Notes: generated from the letters alone by a model not told the origin. Shown: positions 24,230 through 37,910, counted from the stretch's first letter. The stretch is DNA of 64,000 bases from Kryptolebias marmoratus (GCF_001649575.2 NC_051433.1:22908971-22972970), one strand, 5' to 3'. Translations and numbers: made by a program.

Positions 24230-25620
24230 TTGATTATTATTACCATCCCCATCTAAAGGCGATGGTTGACTGTAGTTTCAAGATGATTCAAGATGGCTGC
24301 CACAGCCAGCTGACCTTAAAAACACAAATATGGTTCTACCCAGTCAGTTTGACAGATAATGAGCTAAAACTGGTAATCAGCACATATTCTGAGTGCGATA
24401 ACAAATGCAGTAGGATCTTTGTTTAAAGTTTTGCCACTAACTATTTGGAGTCAGCTCTGCGTCTGTTTAAAAATCTTTACAAATATCTAACGAACCACTG
24501 GATTTTATTGAAACTTCAAGCAAATAACCATAGAGTGTGCATCCACAACGGGTAAACTTTTGGAGTTAAATTGATTCAACACAGCCGAGTGACCACAGAA
24601 AACACAACAATGACTGTAATTCAGTCAATTTTACAGCTATCGTGCTAAAATTTGACATGGTCGTAGCTGAAAGTCTATGACAACACATACTCTAAGTCAG
24701 TGGTTCTTAAAGTTGGGGTCAGGACCACATTGTGGATCACAAACTGTCACATATGGGGTCCTGAGAAGTTCTACATAAATCAAGTTAACTTTAAAAATGA
24801 TTGCAAGTCGTATATTTAGCCCTAACTGTAATAAAAAACTAAAAACTGGTTACTATTAGATAAAACAAACATGACACAATCATTGATGTGGCTCTTTGTT
24901 AAATGGTTCACTGTAGAGGTCATGTTTTCAGTGGTGTTGATTGGTTTCTCCATCTGTTCATGAAGAAGATTACTTAAAAACCAATGAACAGATTTTGATC
25001 AAATTTTCAGGAAATTTGTTAAATTTTGGTGGTGATCCGGCTCACTATCTGGATTTACCCATTGAAGTGCATTTTTTGGCCTTTGTGGAGGTTTGCGCTC
25101 TCTGAGTGCTTCCGGTTAATATTGTTTGTATACTTCAACCAGTAATAGTCTTCGTGACTTTTATTTTGTTGGTCAACAGCTGAAAAGTTTAAAAACCTCT
25201 GCTCTAAGTGCAGAAGTTATTTGTTTAAAACCTAACCAATAATTTTCAGAGTCAACCCTGTTTGTTTGCAAAAAAAAAATCATGAACGACTGGACAGGTT
25301 TTAATGAAACTTTCAGGAAATAATCATTGGATCAACAACTGATTAACATTTGGAGACATCACAGCTAATTAATTATAACCTACACAAATTGACTATAACT
25401 CAGTTTCACACATATTGAGCCAAAACGTCTTGTGGTAGTAGCCGAAAGTCCTTTACAACACATGCTACTGATATCGCATGAGATTGTTCATAACTTCATA
25501 TTCAGGCTTTGACAAAAATGGCCACAACTCCGTCAATTCTCAAGCTCAGGTAGTGTTCGTCCAAAACACTGGTATACAGTCGAAGGCAGTGGGTGATATA
25601 CATTTCTTTAGAACTTTATT
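24230..25620 (+). repeat. Several copies of repeat family R1
   Basis: Three or four degenerate copies lie in tandem-like order: AAGATGATTCAAGATGGCTG near 24,280, AACACAACAATGACTGTAA near 24,600, CTGGACAGGTTTTAATGAAA near 25,290 and ATGAGATTGTTCATAACTTC near 25,480. Shared consensus features are a sentence-like order of CATCTACAACTGATTAAC, TCAAGATGGC and GGTGTGGTAGTAGCTGA blocks. No coding frame is present. Confidence 0.5.
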
Positions 25621-25764
25621 TAAGTTTTGTTTTGTTTTGTTTACAATGTTTCTACAAGGATGAAGACAGACACATCTCAGGCTTCACAGTGACATTCTAC
25701 TGAGAGCACAGCTTGTTATGCTGTCACCTGTAGTGCTGTCATTTTGTGTATCGAATTGTTGTTG

Positions 25765-25787
25765 ATGTGTGTGTGTGTGTGTGTGTG
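25765..25787. repeat. (GT)n microsatellite
   Basis: A run of about 11 GT dinucleotides. Confidence 0.85.
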
Positions 25788-26049
25788 AGACAAGCGTGGT
25801 GCCTCTCACACCAGCTCTGCTCCACCAGCTCTGACCTTCAGAGCGAGGGGAGAGGTTGGATCCTGGTATGGCAGCACGGAGGGGGGAGGGAAGAGGACCA
25901 GAGTTTCTCAGAATAGACAAAGCCAGAGTCCAGCATTCCTGATCTGGAGATTGACCGTTAACTGTTGGCTGTGATAGGCCTACTTTTAAAAACGCCCACC
26001 CAAATAAGAGCTTTCTGAATTTAAAGGCCTTGAAGAAGTACATATCGCT

Positions 26050-26395
26050 CAGAGTTTTAAACTGAGATCGTCTTACGATGAGAAATGACAGCGTTTAGCT
26101 GTTCTGGTTAAACCTTGGAACTATTATGAGCAATATCCTGCCATCTTGTGAGACATATTAATGCTCAGAGTACCTGTTGTGAATGACTCTCAGCTGCTAC
26201 CACACCAAATTTTAGCTCAGAAGATGTAAAACTGGCTGGGGTTTAGCCATTTTTGTGTTTGCTACGGTTGCCATCTTGAATGTGGTTGTCTCCTATAGTT
26301 ATGAAGTTAAACATGTGGTTGGTGATTAGGTTTTGCAAGTTTTATAAAAATTTGTCTCGTGGGTCATGAGATATTTTGCTGATGCAACTAACACA
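26050..26395. repeat. Old interspersed repeat, family R1
   Basis: Aligned by eye with 17,480-17,830 in the same orientation and with the opposite-strand copies at 36,415-36,720 and 47,215-47,620. Confidence 0.55.
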
Positions 26396-26689
26396 CATAC
26401 GGGTAAAAACATCATCATCCTTTTTTCTTTCAGCGGTGTTAAATCCAGTAAGCCAGAGAGAGTTTGTTTTTTGCCCAAACAGAGAAACCAAACCAACGGA
26501 AGGATGTCGTCACTTTCAGGGCAAAACATCCTTGTTGGCGCTGTTATCTGTTGCCGTGGCAGGAGCAGAGGTGTTGCCGTGATGGCTGAAACTTTCTCGG
26601 GCTTCAGTTTAGATAGAAAGGGCCAGAGCTATTCTGGGATAAGGGTCTCTTCAGAAAGGCAGAGGCTGGTTTCTGTACGCCGTCACTTG

Positions 26690-27060
26690 GTTTGAAAAGC
26701 TGGCACGCTGATAACACACGAGGAGGAGATGAGTCCCAAAGTCCCCTTAGAGTTACCGGCTTTAAATAAGTTCACAAACTCGTAAACACACACACACAAA
26801 CTTGTAGCGAAGAGCATGCAAAGTTAGCGTCGTGCCCCCTGCACATCTCTCTGCACCGCGGCGCCTCAGCCTGCTGCAACAGCTGACCTCTCAGGGCTCC
26901 GGCTCTCCTTACGTCCCCAGTGTTCCTCAAAATCATTTAAAGCTCCCTGCGGCCTGGCCTGTTGCTGTTTGCGCTTTAATTCTTGGATAATTGTCAGCCT
27001 TGATTTGGCTCCACAAATTAAAATTAAAGAAGAATTTTCAAAAAAAGAAGCTGAACCGAC
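26690..27060. other. Repeat-poor block, candidate conserved non-coding element
   Basis: Balanced base composition, no simple repeat apart from a short CA stretch, and homeobox-style TTTAATTCTTGGATAATTG and GCTTTAATTC motifs. No ORF is credible. The regulatory role is inferred only from its character and from the neighbouring developmental gene snai1. Confidence 0.25.
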
Positions 27061-27179
27061 GTGACGTTGTAGACCTCACAACATCCGAGCAGGACCTGTG
27101 TTTCAGGGATGATGGTTGGCCCTTTGGGCATCAGGACTTGATCCTTGGATGTTGCTCACAGTTGTTGTAGATATTTGTA

Positions 27180-28250
27180 GAACCCAAAATCAAAATGGTT
27201 GGGATGTTTTGTAAAAATGTATATACAATCAAAATTCAATTATTTACAAATCTCACAAATCCATATTTTATTCACAATGAAACAGTAAACATTAAATCTT
27301 TAGACTAAGTAACTGTACCCTTTTTAGGGGGGAAAAAATGTAATTTTAAATTTTGTTGCAGCAAAGCATCGAAAAGATGGAACAGGACCTCATTTCCCAC
27401 TGAGAAGCATCCCATCATGTTTTACCACCAGTCTGTAAACATCCAGGAGCTGAGGAGAGCAGCTGCTAAGGTTTTAGAGGGAATGTTGTCCCATTCTTGT
27501 CTAATGGAGGATTCTAGCTGGTCAGCAGTCCTGGGTCTTTGCAGGATTTTTTCTCATGATGCCTCAAATGCTTTCACCTGGTGAGAGGTCTGGGCTGCAG
27601 GCAGCCATGCTGCTGTTATGAAAGCAGTATGCAGTTTAAAATTGTCCTGCTGAAATATGTACGGCCTTCCCTGAAAAGGTCCCTGATAGAGACTTAACCT
27701 GCATTTATGGATGGGACAGTGAACTGTGTTTATATTCAGAGATTTGTGGAAGTGTTCATGAGCCATTCAGTGATGTCCAGAACAGAATCAGACCTGTTTT
27801 TAATGCGGAGCTGCCTGAGGGCCTGAAGCTTTCAGCCTCGTCCTTTGAGCTCAGAGATTTCTACAGATTCTTGAAATCTTTTGATATTATGAACTGTAGA
27901 TGAGGAGACATTCAAAGTCTTTGTTCTGAAATTGTTCTATTATTTTTAGACAGTGTTTCGCAGACAGGTGAACTCCTTCCCCATCTTTACTTTGAAACTC
28001 AGCCTCTCTAAAATGCTCTTTCCTCTTACTGACCTGTTGCTAATAAACCTAATTATTTGCAAAATCTCCTCCAGCTGTTTTTTATTCCCACCACTTAGTT
28101 TTAGAGCCTTTTGTTGCCCCTGTCCCAACTTCTCTGAGATGTGTTGCTGCCGTCAATTTCAAAATGACCTAATATTTAAAAATTAAATATAGTACAATTT
28201 ATTAGTTTAAATGTTTGATATGTTTTTGTTCTTTTAAAAGTCAAGTTCCT
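27180..28250. repeat. DNA-transposon-like repeat, copy B
   Basis: Matches 912-1,870 in the same orientation (CCATTCTTGTCTAATGGAGG, GATGTCCAGAACAGAATCAG, CTTACTGACCTGTTGCTAAT). It begins with TCAAAATGGTTGGGATGTTT and is longer on its left side than copy A, which lacks that end. The ORFs inside are not genes. Confidence 0.6.
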
Positions 28251-28679
28251 TGTTTTTTCTTTACTAAAAAAAGAAAGCTTTAAGGTTTATGATTTTTTTG
28301 TGTGTGTTTTGACTGAAATTAACTTTGCATGGATTTGTTTTAATATAGAGAGTAAAATTCATGGATGAATTCTAACATTAAAACACATGAAAAAGGGCCA
28401 CATACTGAAATGATTCAAAAAATAATATTTTACACATTCTAGCCAGTTGTCTATATATTATTGTTATAAAATAATAATATATAAAATGTTATTGCTAATT
28501 CTTTTATAGTCATATAAAATAAAATATATGAACTCAATTTTAGAGAAAACATAACTTTGTTTGCGTTCTTGACATTCTCCAACTTTATCCTGTTCTTTTT
28601 CTTTAATTTCTCTTTTTATTTCCTCTCTAAAACAACAGTTAAAGGTTGTTTTCATCACTGATTTCTGTTCGCGAGGGTC

Positions 28680-29370
28680 TCCGTTTTGTCCTGTAGCAGA
28701 AACCTAAACTTGGTCGGTGATTCGTTTTGGATCAAAGCATTCATCGCTGGTGGATATTTCTGTAATCGCTTCATGCCTGCCCACAATACCATGAAGCAAC
28801 TGTGCGGGCTCAGGTCTTAGCCGCCGCTTCATCAGAGTGGAGCCAGGCAGACACGTGGCCCAAACGCACTCCAAAGCCCCAATTACTCCCCCCAACCCTA
28901 CCGCCAACCCCCTGTCACTGACCCATGCAGGCAACAATAACACACAGCAGAGTTAATCAGTCTTTTAGAGGTTTGGGGGCTTCAGGCCTCTGATATTAGG
29001 CTCTGGCTCCAGACAATACCCCATCTCTCATTGTGCTAAGTTGTGGTCTGGGTCGGCGGACCCTGGCCTGCGTGGCCAGCCCCTCCCTCGGTATGCATGG
29101 CAGCCCTCAGCTGTCCGTCTATTTCAGGAGCATGGAGGCATACCTCGACCCAGCTGGGGCATCAGAAACAATGAAGATGGTGCCTTATCCAAACAGAGGC
29201 CCGCAGACAATCTGACTCACTCCAGGATCCTAGCAAACGCCCCGCTGCAGCCCCTCCGCCCCCCTCGTTCAATTACACTGAAGGAAAGAGTTAACAAGGA
29301 GGCCCAGGCTCTTAGACATATCACTCATGAGCTGCTCCCTTTAAACACATGAAGACAAGTCCAGGGCTAC
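28680..29370. other. GC-rich, repeat-poor block, strongest candidate regulatory island in the desert
   Basis: About 700 bases stand out from AT-rich flanks. They contain CAATTACTCC and TTAATCAGTC homeobox-type sites, a GACACGTGGCCC E-box and CTTTAAACACATGAAG, with no repeat similarity to other parts of the window. Open frames exist on both strands and overlap, as expected from low stop density, so none is called a gene. Confidence 0.35.
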
Positions 29371-32300
29371 ACGTGGAAATGAATGTGTCATGAACCCAGT
29401 GGAAACTAATGGAAGCTAAATGTTTTCTTTCAGTTTTTAGAAAAATGTGTGGATAAAATTACAAACTAGAAAATGTTTGAAGAAATTCTGAAGGGTGTCA
29501 ATACTCACCGTGCAGAATACCAACATAACTTTGTAATATTTGAGGAAAAATGCCATCATTTTCATGCATAAACTGTAAAAGAGTAAAGAGACTAAGATCA
29601 AAAGAAATGTTAAGGCTGCTGCCAGTGGCTCATTAGGGTCTCCATGGTAACAACACACCTGTGTCTGTCACTCCCTGACTGACAAAATAATGAGAGGCAG
29701 AAAGAAACAGACTTAAAAGTAAGGCTTAAAAAGAAAACCTATAAGTCAGATCGAGAAAACTCTTAAAATTGTGAGCAACAGAAGACCCTGATGGTCAGGT
29801 GTGAGTTTTTTTGGTTCTGTAATGTTTTATGGAGGAGAAATGAGTAGTTAAAAAGAGAAGATTTTGTGCTAAAATATAATTGGCATCTGTTGAAGCTTGG
29901 GTGAGCTGTAACATCAATAACTGGGAGAAAGAAGACAGAATTCCCTGTTTTCATGCATAATTTAAATCTACCAAAACGAGTTGTTAGATGAAGAAGAGTT
30001 TGTTTGCAAAATATTTAAAACATTCAGATAATTATAAAGTTGACCACAGCAACTGTCCATTGAACATTTGTGGGAAAAATCTGTAAAAGTCATAAAACTA
30101 CAACTGTGATTGTGTAAAATTTGTAAAGGTTATCAAAATGCCAGTTCAGATGTGCAGAGTTTAACTTTTGAGTGATGTTTCTGCTGTGAAATATGACAGA
30201 GCTACAGGGCTTCAAAGAGGGCTGAGTTTCCTCATGCATTTTTTCCAAAATCTCAGTGCTCTTCAGTATATATGTATATATTTTTATGGCAGTTTTTTGT
30301 GTGAATTTTGTCTATGTTGTATTGCTGCTCAAACTCAATGCACACTATTCCCAATTTAGCCTCTTGTTTGGATGAATAATTTACATGTCTTATTTCAAAG
30401 CGGCATGACGAGATACAGGACAAATACAATTAACAGAACAGGAACTAAGCTAACATCAGCAAAACAGTAGATAAAAACTAAAATTAGCAAAACTGTTGCT
30501 GAAGCTAAAATGAACAGAAGAACACAAAAACAAAGCAAGTCTGCTGAAGCAGATTTCAAAGAACAGTTTTTGAAGGTATTGAAGAGATCTTAATGTATTA
30601 ATTATTAATTTTTTCTCTAAGGAAATGTCTGTAAAGTTAAATATTTTAAGTATAAAAGTTGCAAAAACCAAAAGTCATAGCACATGATTTCTAATCAAGC
30701 TGAGCGTTTTGATGTTTTAACTTTTTAAACAGTATGTGGGGGAAGTTTGAAGAAACTAAAAACAGGAAATCAACAGAATACTGACTCAGTTTTCACACAA
30801 TATGGGTGCTTCAGTGTTTATTTACTGGCACCCTAAACTAATACACATTTACTAAACAAGGAGTATACAGGAATGCATTTTTAAAATTAAGCTAATGACA
30901 TTTCTGATGATCGTTGTCATTTCTGACTCGTACATCATTCTATCTTCTCTAACACCATCTCAACCTGTCAGCTGTGTCGCTGTAAAATCCTCTCTGGACT
31001 TGGCTGAGATTTAATTTTCTCGCATAATGTCCGGCTGCATGATTTGACATTTTTTGCGTTGAGGTTCGAGAGAAGTCCCTGTTTCTAAATTGCGGCTGTG
31101 CCGGACTTTAAATAGACCTGGAGGGGAAACTTGTCTGGCTGCTTGGAAGAACTTTTAGTGAGTGACCTACAGGATCTGACTGTCAGGGCAGTCATAGCTT
31201 CACCTAATTTACTGTCAGCAGCGTTTGAGGGTCTGTTAAAGATGTCCAGGGGTGCAGGTGGCAGGTTAACTGCTGTTTAAACGGAGTTGCTGTCACAATG
31301 AGAGGCATGTCAGCGAGCCTCTGGGCTGCTCTTTCACAGTTTATACAGCCTCCGACATCTTCTGTGTTTCCTTGTCACACACACACACATGTACCCCAAG
31401 GTGCACACATGCACTCAAACACCATCAGCACCTCTGCAGCGTGTCTCCTGCTGGTCGGACTCATGCCACACACACTCGCGCACACACACAGGAGGTTATA
31501 TTTTGATGGCTCAGGTCACTCACAGAAAGTGTCCTCTGATGTTGGATTCCAGTCGGTTTAGACGCGCCGTTCAGAGTTTTACATTAAAAACATCTCCTGT
31601 ATGAAACACAAAATAACCAGTTTCGTATAATCAAAATAATTTTGGATGAAAATGTCCAAAGTTCTTAAAAACAACAACAAAAGACAGTAAAACGAAGGAA
31701 AAAAAAATCAGAAAAATGAAACACACAAATGAATTAGTCAAAATATTTCTTTTTGAATCTAAATAAATGTCTATATTCAGAAAAGTTTATTTCTGCTTGT
31801 TTGTCAGTGATGTACTGTTTAAGGCTGCACAACATATCAAACATATGTTTTTTTTTTTCTTTCAATTATATTTGAAATCGTAACAGTACGTAAAACAACG
31901 TTACGTCAAAAACTGCCACTTTTGTTTTGCACATACTTGGTTAATTGCTTCTTTAAAACAAATTAACAAACAAATATACTCTGAAATGAGGAGGAAAAAC
32001 ATGAATACATAAAAAGGAGAAACGTTGGTCAGATGGTTTACATCAGTGTTTACAGATTTATTTTAGTTTGTTGTGAAACATAACTCAAGAAATTATAAGA
32101 GTTTGCTTCTTTAAAAATCTGCTTTATGAATTTGACATGAAGTAAATGAATTTATCAAACAGAAGACTGGAGTTGCTGAAAGTTGTAAAGTTTCCCCCCG
32201 ACTTTAAAATAATTTTCTGTTTACGCCTTTAAGGCTCATCTGAAGCTAAATCCTAAAGAATATCAAACATTATTGTTTGTGCATGCTTTTTTTTAACTTG

Positions 32301-33100
32301 TTTTATAGTATTAGTAGTTTTTACATTACTCTTATGATTGCAGGAGTTAGTTTTTGTCTGTTTGGGTATTTTATATCACCTTATTCCTTTTTATGTGTTT
32401 TACCATCAACCCCCCAAGGACTACAAATGAAAACTGGTGAAACCTGACAGATTAGCAGGTAATCCCATGTTCATAATGTACCTTGTCTCTTTAAGTTAAA
32501 CATTATTCTAACACTGCTTACTAGTTTTATTGCTGTTGGTAAACTGATCCAAGTCTGAGGAGAAAAAGATTGTCTTGACCAACATGGGTCCCTCTGCAGC
32601 CGCTTTTTGTAGCTTTGACCAAAACTAACATGAAGATTAATAATTATAATTAGAAACACAAGAAGAAAGGCTAGTTTTAGCAGGTTCCCGGTCTGAATTT
32701 ATGCAACACGTGAATCAAATATCAGCGACATAATGATGCTAATAATACAAAGAGCACAAACCCACCGACTGACCGGTTTGCAGTAGGAGTTTGTTAACCC
32801 GTTACCTTCCTCTGAAATCCACCAGTTTCTACATTACAAGTCATTAAAATAATGTCTCGTATGAAGATATGACCAGTCATGTTTTGTCTTTGATTAAAAA
32901 AGTCTTAACAAACGTAAATTAAGGTTTCTGCCTTCATTAGAGGAACTTCAAGGAGTCACAAATAAATATCCAATAAGTGGCCTCATTTTTTTGTTCACTC
33001 TAAGAAGATGCTTTAATATTTCATACTTGTTTTACTAATTTCAGGCAAATATAGAATAAACTCACACAGGCCTGCATAGTTATGGTTCTGTCGGGATGGG
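29371..33100. other. AT-rich intergenic sequence
   Basis: I see no gene and no recognisable mobile element. A GC-richer patch lies at 31,180-31,560, with short CA runs (31,375-31,390 and 31,465-31,492). Confidence 0.4.
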
Positions 33101-33109
33101 TGGAGATTG

Positions 33110-33560
33110 TGGCGAAGACTCATTCTAGCTTCAGGAATAAAATAGTTTATTTAAAATAAAAAGAAACAAAAATAAAAAGCCGATGAGGCAACAAAACAAA
33201 ACTAATTGCAAAACATAAAGTACAACTAAACCAGAGGCAAAACATGAGGAAAACAAGACAGCAGGAGAAACACAACAATGAACCAATGAGTACATGGAGG
33301 AAATGACCAGGTTTTAAAAGCAGAGGGTAATTAGGGGAAGTGGGCACAAGTACAAGCAGGTGGAGATGGCCCGGCAGGTAAATAAGTGATGACAGAGGAC
33401 AAGTGAATAATGACATGAAACAAAGACACAAGGAACAAGACTGAACAAAACCCAGACTATACATAAAGGCAACTAAATAACAAAATAAAAGAAACAATAA
33501 ACCCAAAAGAAAACTCAAAGAACAACCCAAACAAAACCCAAATCCTGACAGGTTTATAGT
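33110..33560. repeat. A-rich interspersed repeat remnant
   Basis: The purine-rich plus strand (AATGAACCAATGAGTACATG, GGTAATTAGGGGAAGTGGGC, CAAGCAGGTGGAGATGGC) has the look of an old LTR or DNA-element end. A 138-codon minus-strand frame of almost only hydrophobic residues arises from this composition and is not a gene. Confidence 0.35.
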
Positions 33561-34574
33561 CAATAAACAAAGTATTTATTTGTCTTTTCTCATAAGTTTG
33601 ATCTTTCTCTTTATTCTGACATATAAAATTACCAATAAATATCAACAGTTTGTTATAGTTCTTTAATTTCAGAATGTAACAAACTAAAGCTGTTTTTCTG
33701 TAGTGTTTATACCAAACCTAATGATTTGTGTTACAGGTTTTGAGACTTGGGAGAAAGAGCAGAAATGTCTCTTTTGATTGTAAAGGTTGCAGCCCCCTGG
33801 TCTAAATGATGGTTTGGACCTCGTTGGTTTCCAGTCTCCATTTCCTGCCCCTCCTGTTGGAGCTCTATATTTGATTTAGTTACTAATGGCCAAGGTGTTA
33901 CAGCAAACAAGAAGGGTTGTTGATGAAATATCAGAAAGAGAGGAGTGAGGAAAATCATTGTGATACTCAACAATAATATTACAACCTTTTGTTTTTTTCT
34001 GATATTGTGCAGCCACGGTGATAGAATTTATCTAATATGTATTTTCTGCATAAAAAGAAGCTAAATCTGTCTGTTTGTTGAACACCAGCTTGGCCGTCAG
34101 TGTTAATAAAATAAAATAAACCATCCCAGCCTCATTTATGAATGACTTTAAACAACAACAGGACCAATGAACTTTACAGAACAACAGATAGGACACAACA
34201 GCAGTCAGAAGGCATACGAGAATAAATTAAATAAAACGGCATAAAAACAAAGTAAAACAGCTCCATTATAAAAACTAAATAAAACGTAAAATCAATTAAA
34301 GCAAAGTAAAAGGCCAGCATGGTGTCGAAGGCCCAGGAGAAGAGTTTATTTTTGAAAACAGACGTGGAACAGGCCTGTCTGGTGTCCAAAGGGAGGCTGA
34401 GGAGGCACAGCTCCCTCTGATCTGAGGCGGAGTTAGAGGGGTGTAGCAGCTCAGGGAGGTGGAGCGGGGCAGGACCACGGGAGGCTTGAAAGGCAAATAA
34501 ACGAATCTACAACTTCTCGAAATAACTTAAAAGTGATATAATTTCAGGACACACAGCACACTGAACTGTCAAAT

Positions 34575-34925
34575 AAAAAACAATTCAGAATGAAGCTGCA
34601 AGAGTCCTAAAAACAGATCGAAGAATTACAGCAAATAACTCCAGTTCTTCATTCACTCCACTGGTTACCAGCTTCTTATAAAATACATTATAAAGCACCT
34701 CTTCTCGTCCATAAATCACTGCACAGTTTAGCTCTAGAGTACTTAATGGACCAGACTTGTCAGATCAGCAAACAGGCTTATTAGTTGTTCCTAAACCAGA
34801 ACCAAGCATGTTTCTGTGCCCCTCACATGTGGCTCAAACTGTCTGAGGAGCTTGGAGTCTGATCTGACCTTGTTTAAATCGAAATTAAAAAACATTCTTA
34901 TTTTATATTGCTTTTAAGTAATCAG
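34575..34925 (+). repeat. L2-like LINE fragment (end of reverse transcriptase region)
   Basis: Plus-strand translation starts NEAARVLKTDRRI, then TPLVTSF after an ATTCACTCCACTGGTTACCA block. This equals the conserved end of L2/Rex-type LINE proteins, which read roughly AARVLT..R..HITP.L..LHWLPV. Several stops show that it is dead. Confidence 0.6.
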
Positions 34926-35879
34926 TTTTAGACTGTCAAGTTAAGTACTGTTTTTTTAAAAATAATTTTGTGTCTTTAATCATTGTTGGTGTGTGCGTGC
35001 TTAGGTAGTTTTTCCCTTTTTTTCTGTGAAGCCCTTTCAGTTGCCTCCTGGTATGAAATGTGCCATACACATAATGTTTCCCTTGCCTTTGCCCTGAACC
35101 AGAAGCACAGGAGAACATCTTTTCCAGGTAGATTTCTCACAGACTGACAGAAAGTCTTGAGCTCATGTTCTACAAACTCAAGGAACCAAAATTTAGACAC
35201 GTTTAAACCACGCCACATTCGATTTTATACGTAATAAAATGTATCTTGTGCTAAAAAGAGCATTTTTTTTTAACCTGGAATAAATCGTGTTTCAGTCATG
35301 CTGCTTTGTTGCTCCATTAGGGGTTAAAAAAAAACTTTTTCTGTGGCTCCAGAAAGCTTGTTTTAAAAGAAATGCTCAGCAGCTCAAAGATTTTACTTTA
35401 TTTTAAAACTTTAAAGGACAAATTGTTTCCAACTGGCTTGCCAGAGTTGAGGCAAACTCTAACGTAAAACCTTTGGGAGAGCTGAGCTCCGTGTTTCCAC
35501 GAAGAAACACATTTAACCAGAGATGATTTAACCACTGGCAGATCGGTGAAAGGTGTTTGTAATGACTTCAGCAAACCCAGGCCAAAGGGAGCAAGTATTA
35601 ATGAAGGGCATCAAAACATTTTCTGTTAGTTTTCACTCTTTTACTAGTTTTACTCCCTCTATTCAGTAGCTTCTTATGCTTTACTAAGAAATAATAAAAA
35701 TATATTGAAATGATTTTTCTGCATTTTTTCAGCTGATTTTCTTAAAATCAAATGGGGATTATTGTTGCTTTGTGAGGCCTCAGCAGGGAGTCACATATTA
35801 AATGTTGAGCCTTTACAAAATATTTATCAAAGCTTTATCAACCAGGAGGATTTAATAAAACCATTTTTGACAGATTTAG

Positions 35880-36150
35880 ACTAAATACCAAGTCTTCCTC
35901 ATCCTGATGCCTTCATGTGTTTTTCTTTGGATGGTCTGGCACCTGAATATTTATCTGAAACTATCCGCCTTTAATCAGAATTTAGCTCTCTCAGATCTTC
36001 TGAACAGCTCCTTTTAGATGTTCCACGTTCTAGATTAGTCAGTGAGGGAGACTGTTCCTGTGGAACGATCTTCCTGATCAGGTCTGCCTCCTTTGATGAA
36101 GCTCTTTAAACTCTCCTTAAGACACATTTCTTTTCTTTTGCTTTGAGTTG
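35880..36150 (+). repeat. L2-like LINE fragment, downstream part
   Basis: Translation gives LAPEYLSETIRL, then SSEQLLLDVPRSRL and SFDEALLNSPLRH with stops between. This follows the L2-type protein end (APEYLSELL ... LRSS ... LLVVPR). It could be the next part of the same element as 34,575-34,925, separated by insertions, or another copy. Confidence 0.55.
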
Positions 36151-36339
36151 CAATGAATGACTTTGGTTTTGAAGTAATTTTGTCTTTTTACTTGCTTTTA
36201 TGCTCTTTGTTTTTACACCAGTTTTTCTGTTTTGATGGTTTGGTTTTTGACAGATGGTGGCTTTGTTGTAATCGCTTTATGGATTTATTGTGGAACAATT
36301 TAGTCAACTTTAATTGTTTTATATGGGCTCAAAAATTGA

Positions 36340-36720
36340 AGTTGGCAGTGGCACCACCGAGGGGGCTCGGTGAGGTGACAGCCCCCACTGTAATTGTTCT
36401 GGCAAAACTGTTTTATGTGCATAATTTGTCTGTTAACAAAATATCTCATAAACCATTGGACAGATTTTATTGAAATTCTCAGAAAGTAATCACTGGATGT
36501 ACATCTACAACTGATTAACTTTCAGAGTCAACCAGATTCAAGATGGCCATCACAGCTAATCAAGCTTTTAAAACACAAAAATGGTTGTAACTCATTCAGT
36601 TTTACAGATAAAGAGCTCAAATTTGGTGTGGTAGTAGCTGATACTTTTACTCAAGAGAGCTACCAGGTCTTTGTTTAAAACTCTGGCATGCAAGGCAGCG
36701 GGAGATTTTTCGAGGAATGC
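36340..36720 (+). repeat. Family R1 repeat, best preserved copy
   Basis: It starts near GGCACCACCGAGGGGGCTCG and carries CTCATAAACCATTGGACAGA, AGAAAGTAATCACTGGATGT, TTCAAGATGGCCATCACAGC and GGTGTGGTAGTAGCTGATAC. Other copies at 47,215-47,620 and 48,825-49,000 share these blocks in order. Confidence 0.55.
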
Positions 36721-37219
36721 TAGTTTGATTTATTAATATGAGTTTAAGAAAGAGGTGTACTATATTGTTTTAAATTAGTTTCACCAACTGTAAAATAAAA
36801 CACTGCAGTATTTGTTAAATAGCATATACACGTATATGACACCAGTATAATAAAACTGATGAAATTCTGTTATGATTGGTGGGTACCACCCAACGATTAT
36901 CAGTGAACTCCATCTGTCCTTTCCTTTGAAACCTTTCTGGAGGCACCAACATATATGCATATTGGAGGGTGTGTCATATTAGAATTTGTTGATCCTTCAA
37001 CTATTTATCGGCTCCTTAATAATAAATAAACAACAGATGCTTTATTTATGAGAATCTAAATGTTAAGAAAGTTTTACAACCAGGTAAATAAACGAGGTCA
37101 TCTCTACTCATTAAATGTACTAATCTAAGCCGGTTTAACCAAATGACAACACAGGTTTTCTTATCAGCCATTCAGATCTCCTTCTTTGACACAAGTAACC
37201 ATCTATTATCCCACTTCAT

Positions 37220-37910
37220 GCATTTAAGAAACTGTCAGGACAACACTCAGTTTTTCAGTCCGACCTAAGGTTTCCTCCACAGGCCTCTGAGAGATCGTGC
37301 CAGCATTTAACAGCTTTTCAGAAGTATGTGGGGGGGCCCCAGTAAGAAGCTGGAGCAGCAGCAGGTGAAGGGGGTCCTGAGGGAAAGCTCCGAGCTCCTG
37401 CTTCACTCACAGAGACGCAACAGTAGGATCAGCATGGCATTCAGAGAAGTGCTACTTTCCGGCAGGGGGCCAGACAGTCGGGCAGCTGGCACCGAGTAAC
37501 CCGCCTCAATCGTCTCGTTTCTCTCAAACTGCATTTAGCGCACAATACAGCAGAGTGTTGTCATCTCCTAATCAACAGTGCCAGAATAGTGTGAACATTA
37601 GAGGACAGGGTCTCAGGAGGAGTCTTCTTATCTGTGATTGATGCCAAATAAGAGGTGAAAGAAAATCTGAATCTGCCAAGACAAGCTATAGGTTTTCCCA
37701 CAGAGGCGGGGGGGTCTGAGAGGTCCTTGTGTTGGTGTTTGTCAGCTACAGCCGGATGGAAAATGTGAAGCCATTTAGTCCTGTTGGTCGAAGCTGTTGT
37801 CACTGTAGGAAATGCCTCCCTCTGCTGCCACAAAGCCTTAATCACAGGACTGAATCTCTCTTTAAGAGGATAAGATCTTATCCCTTAGAGATTTCACCAT
37901 TTAAAAGGTA
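37220..37910. other. Repeat-poor block, candidate regulatory island
   Basis: GC-richer than its surroundings, with no match to the repeat families of this window. Overlapping ORFs on both strands (longest 94 codons) show no family signature. Confidence 0.25.

Noticed and set aside
33147..33563. 138-codon minus-strand frame, very hydrophobic
   Set aside because: It is the complement of an A-rich interspersed repeat; Leu/Phe/Cys runs come from base composition and no family signature is present.
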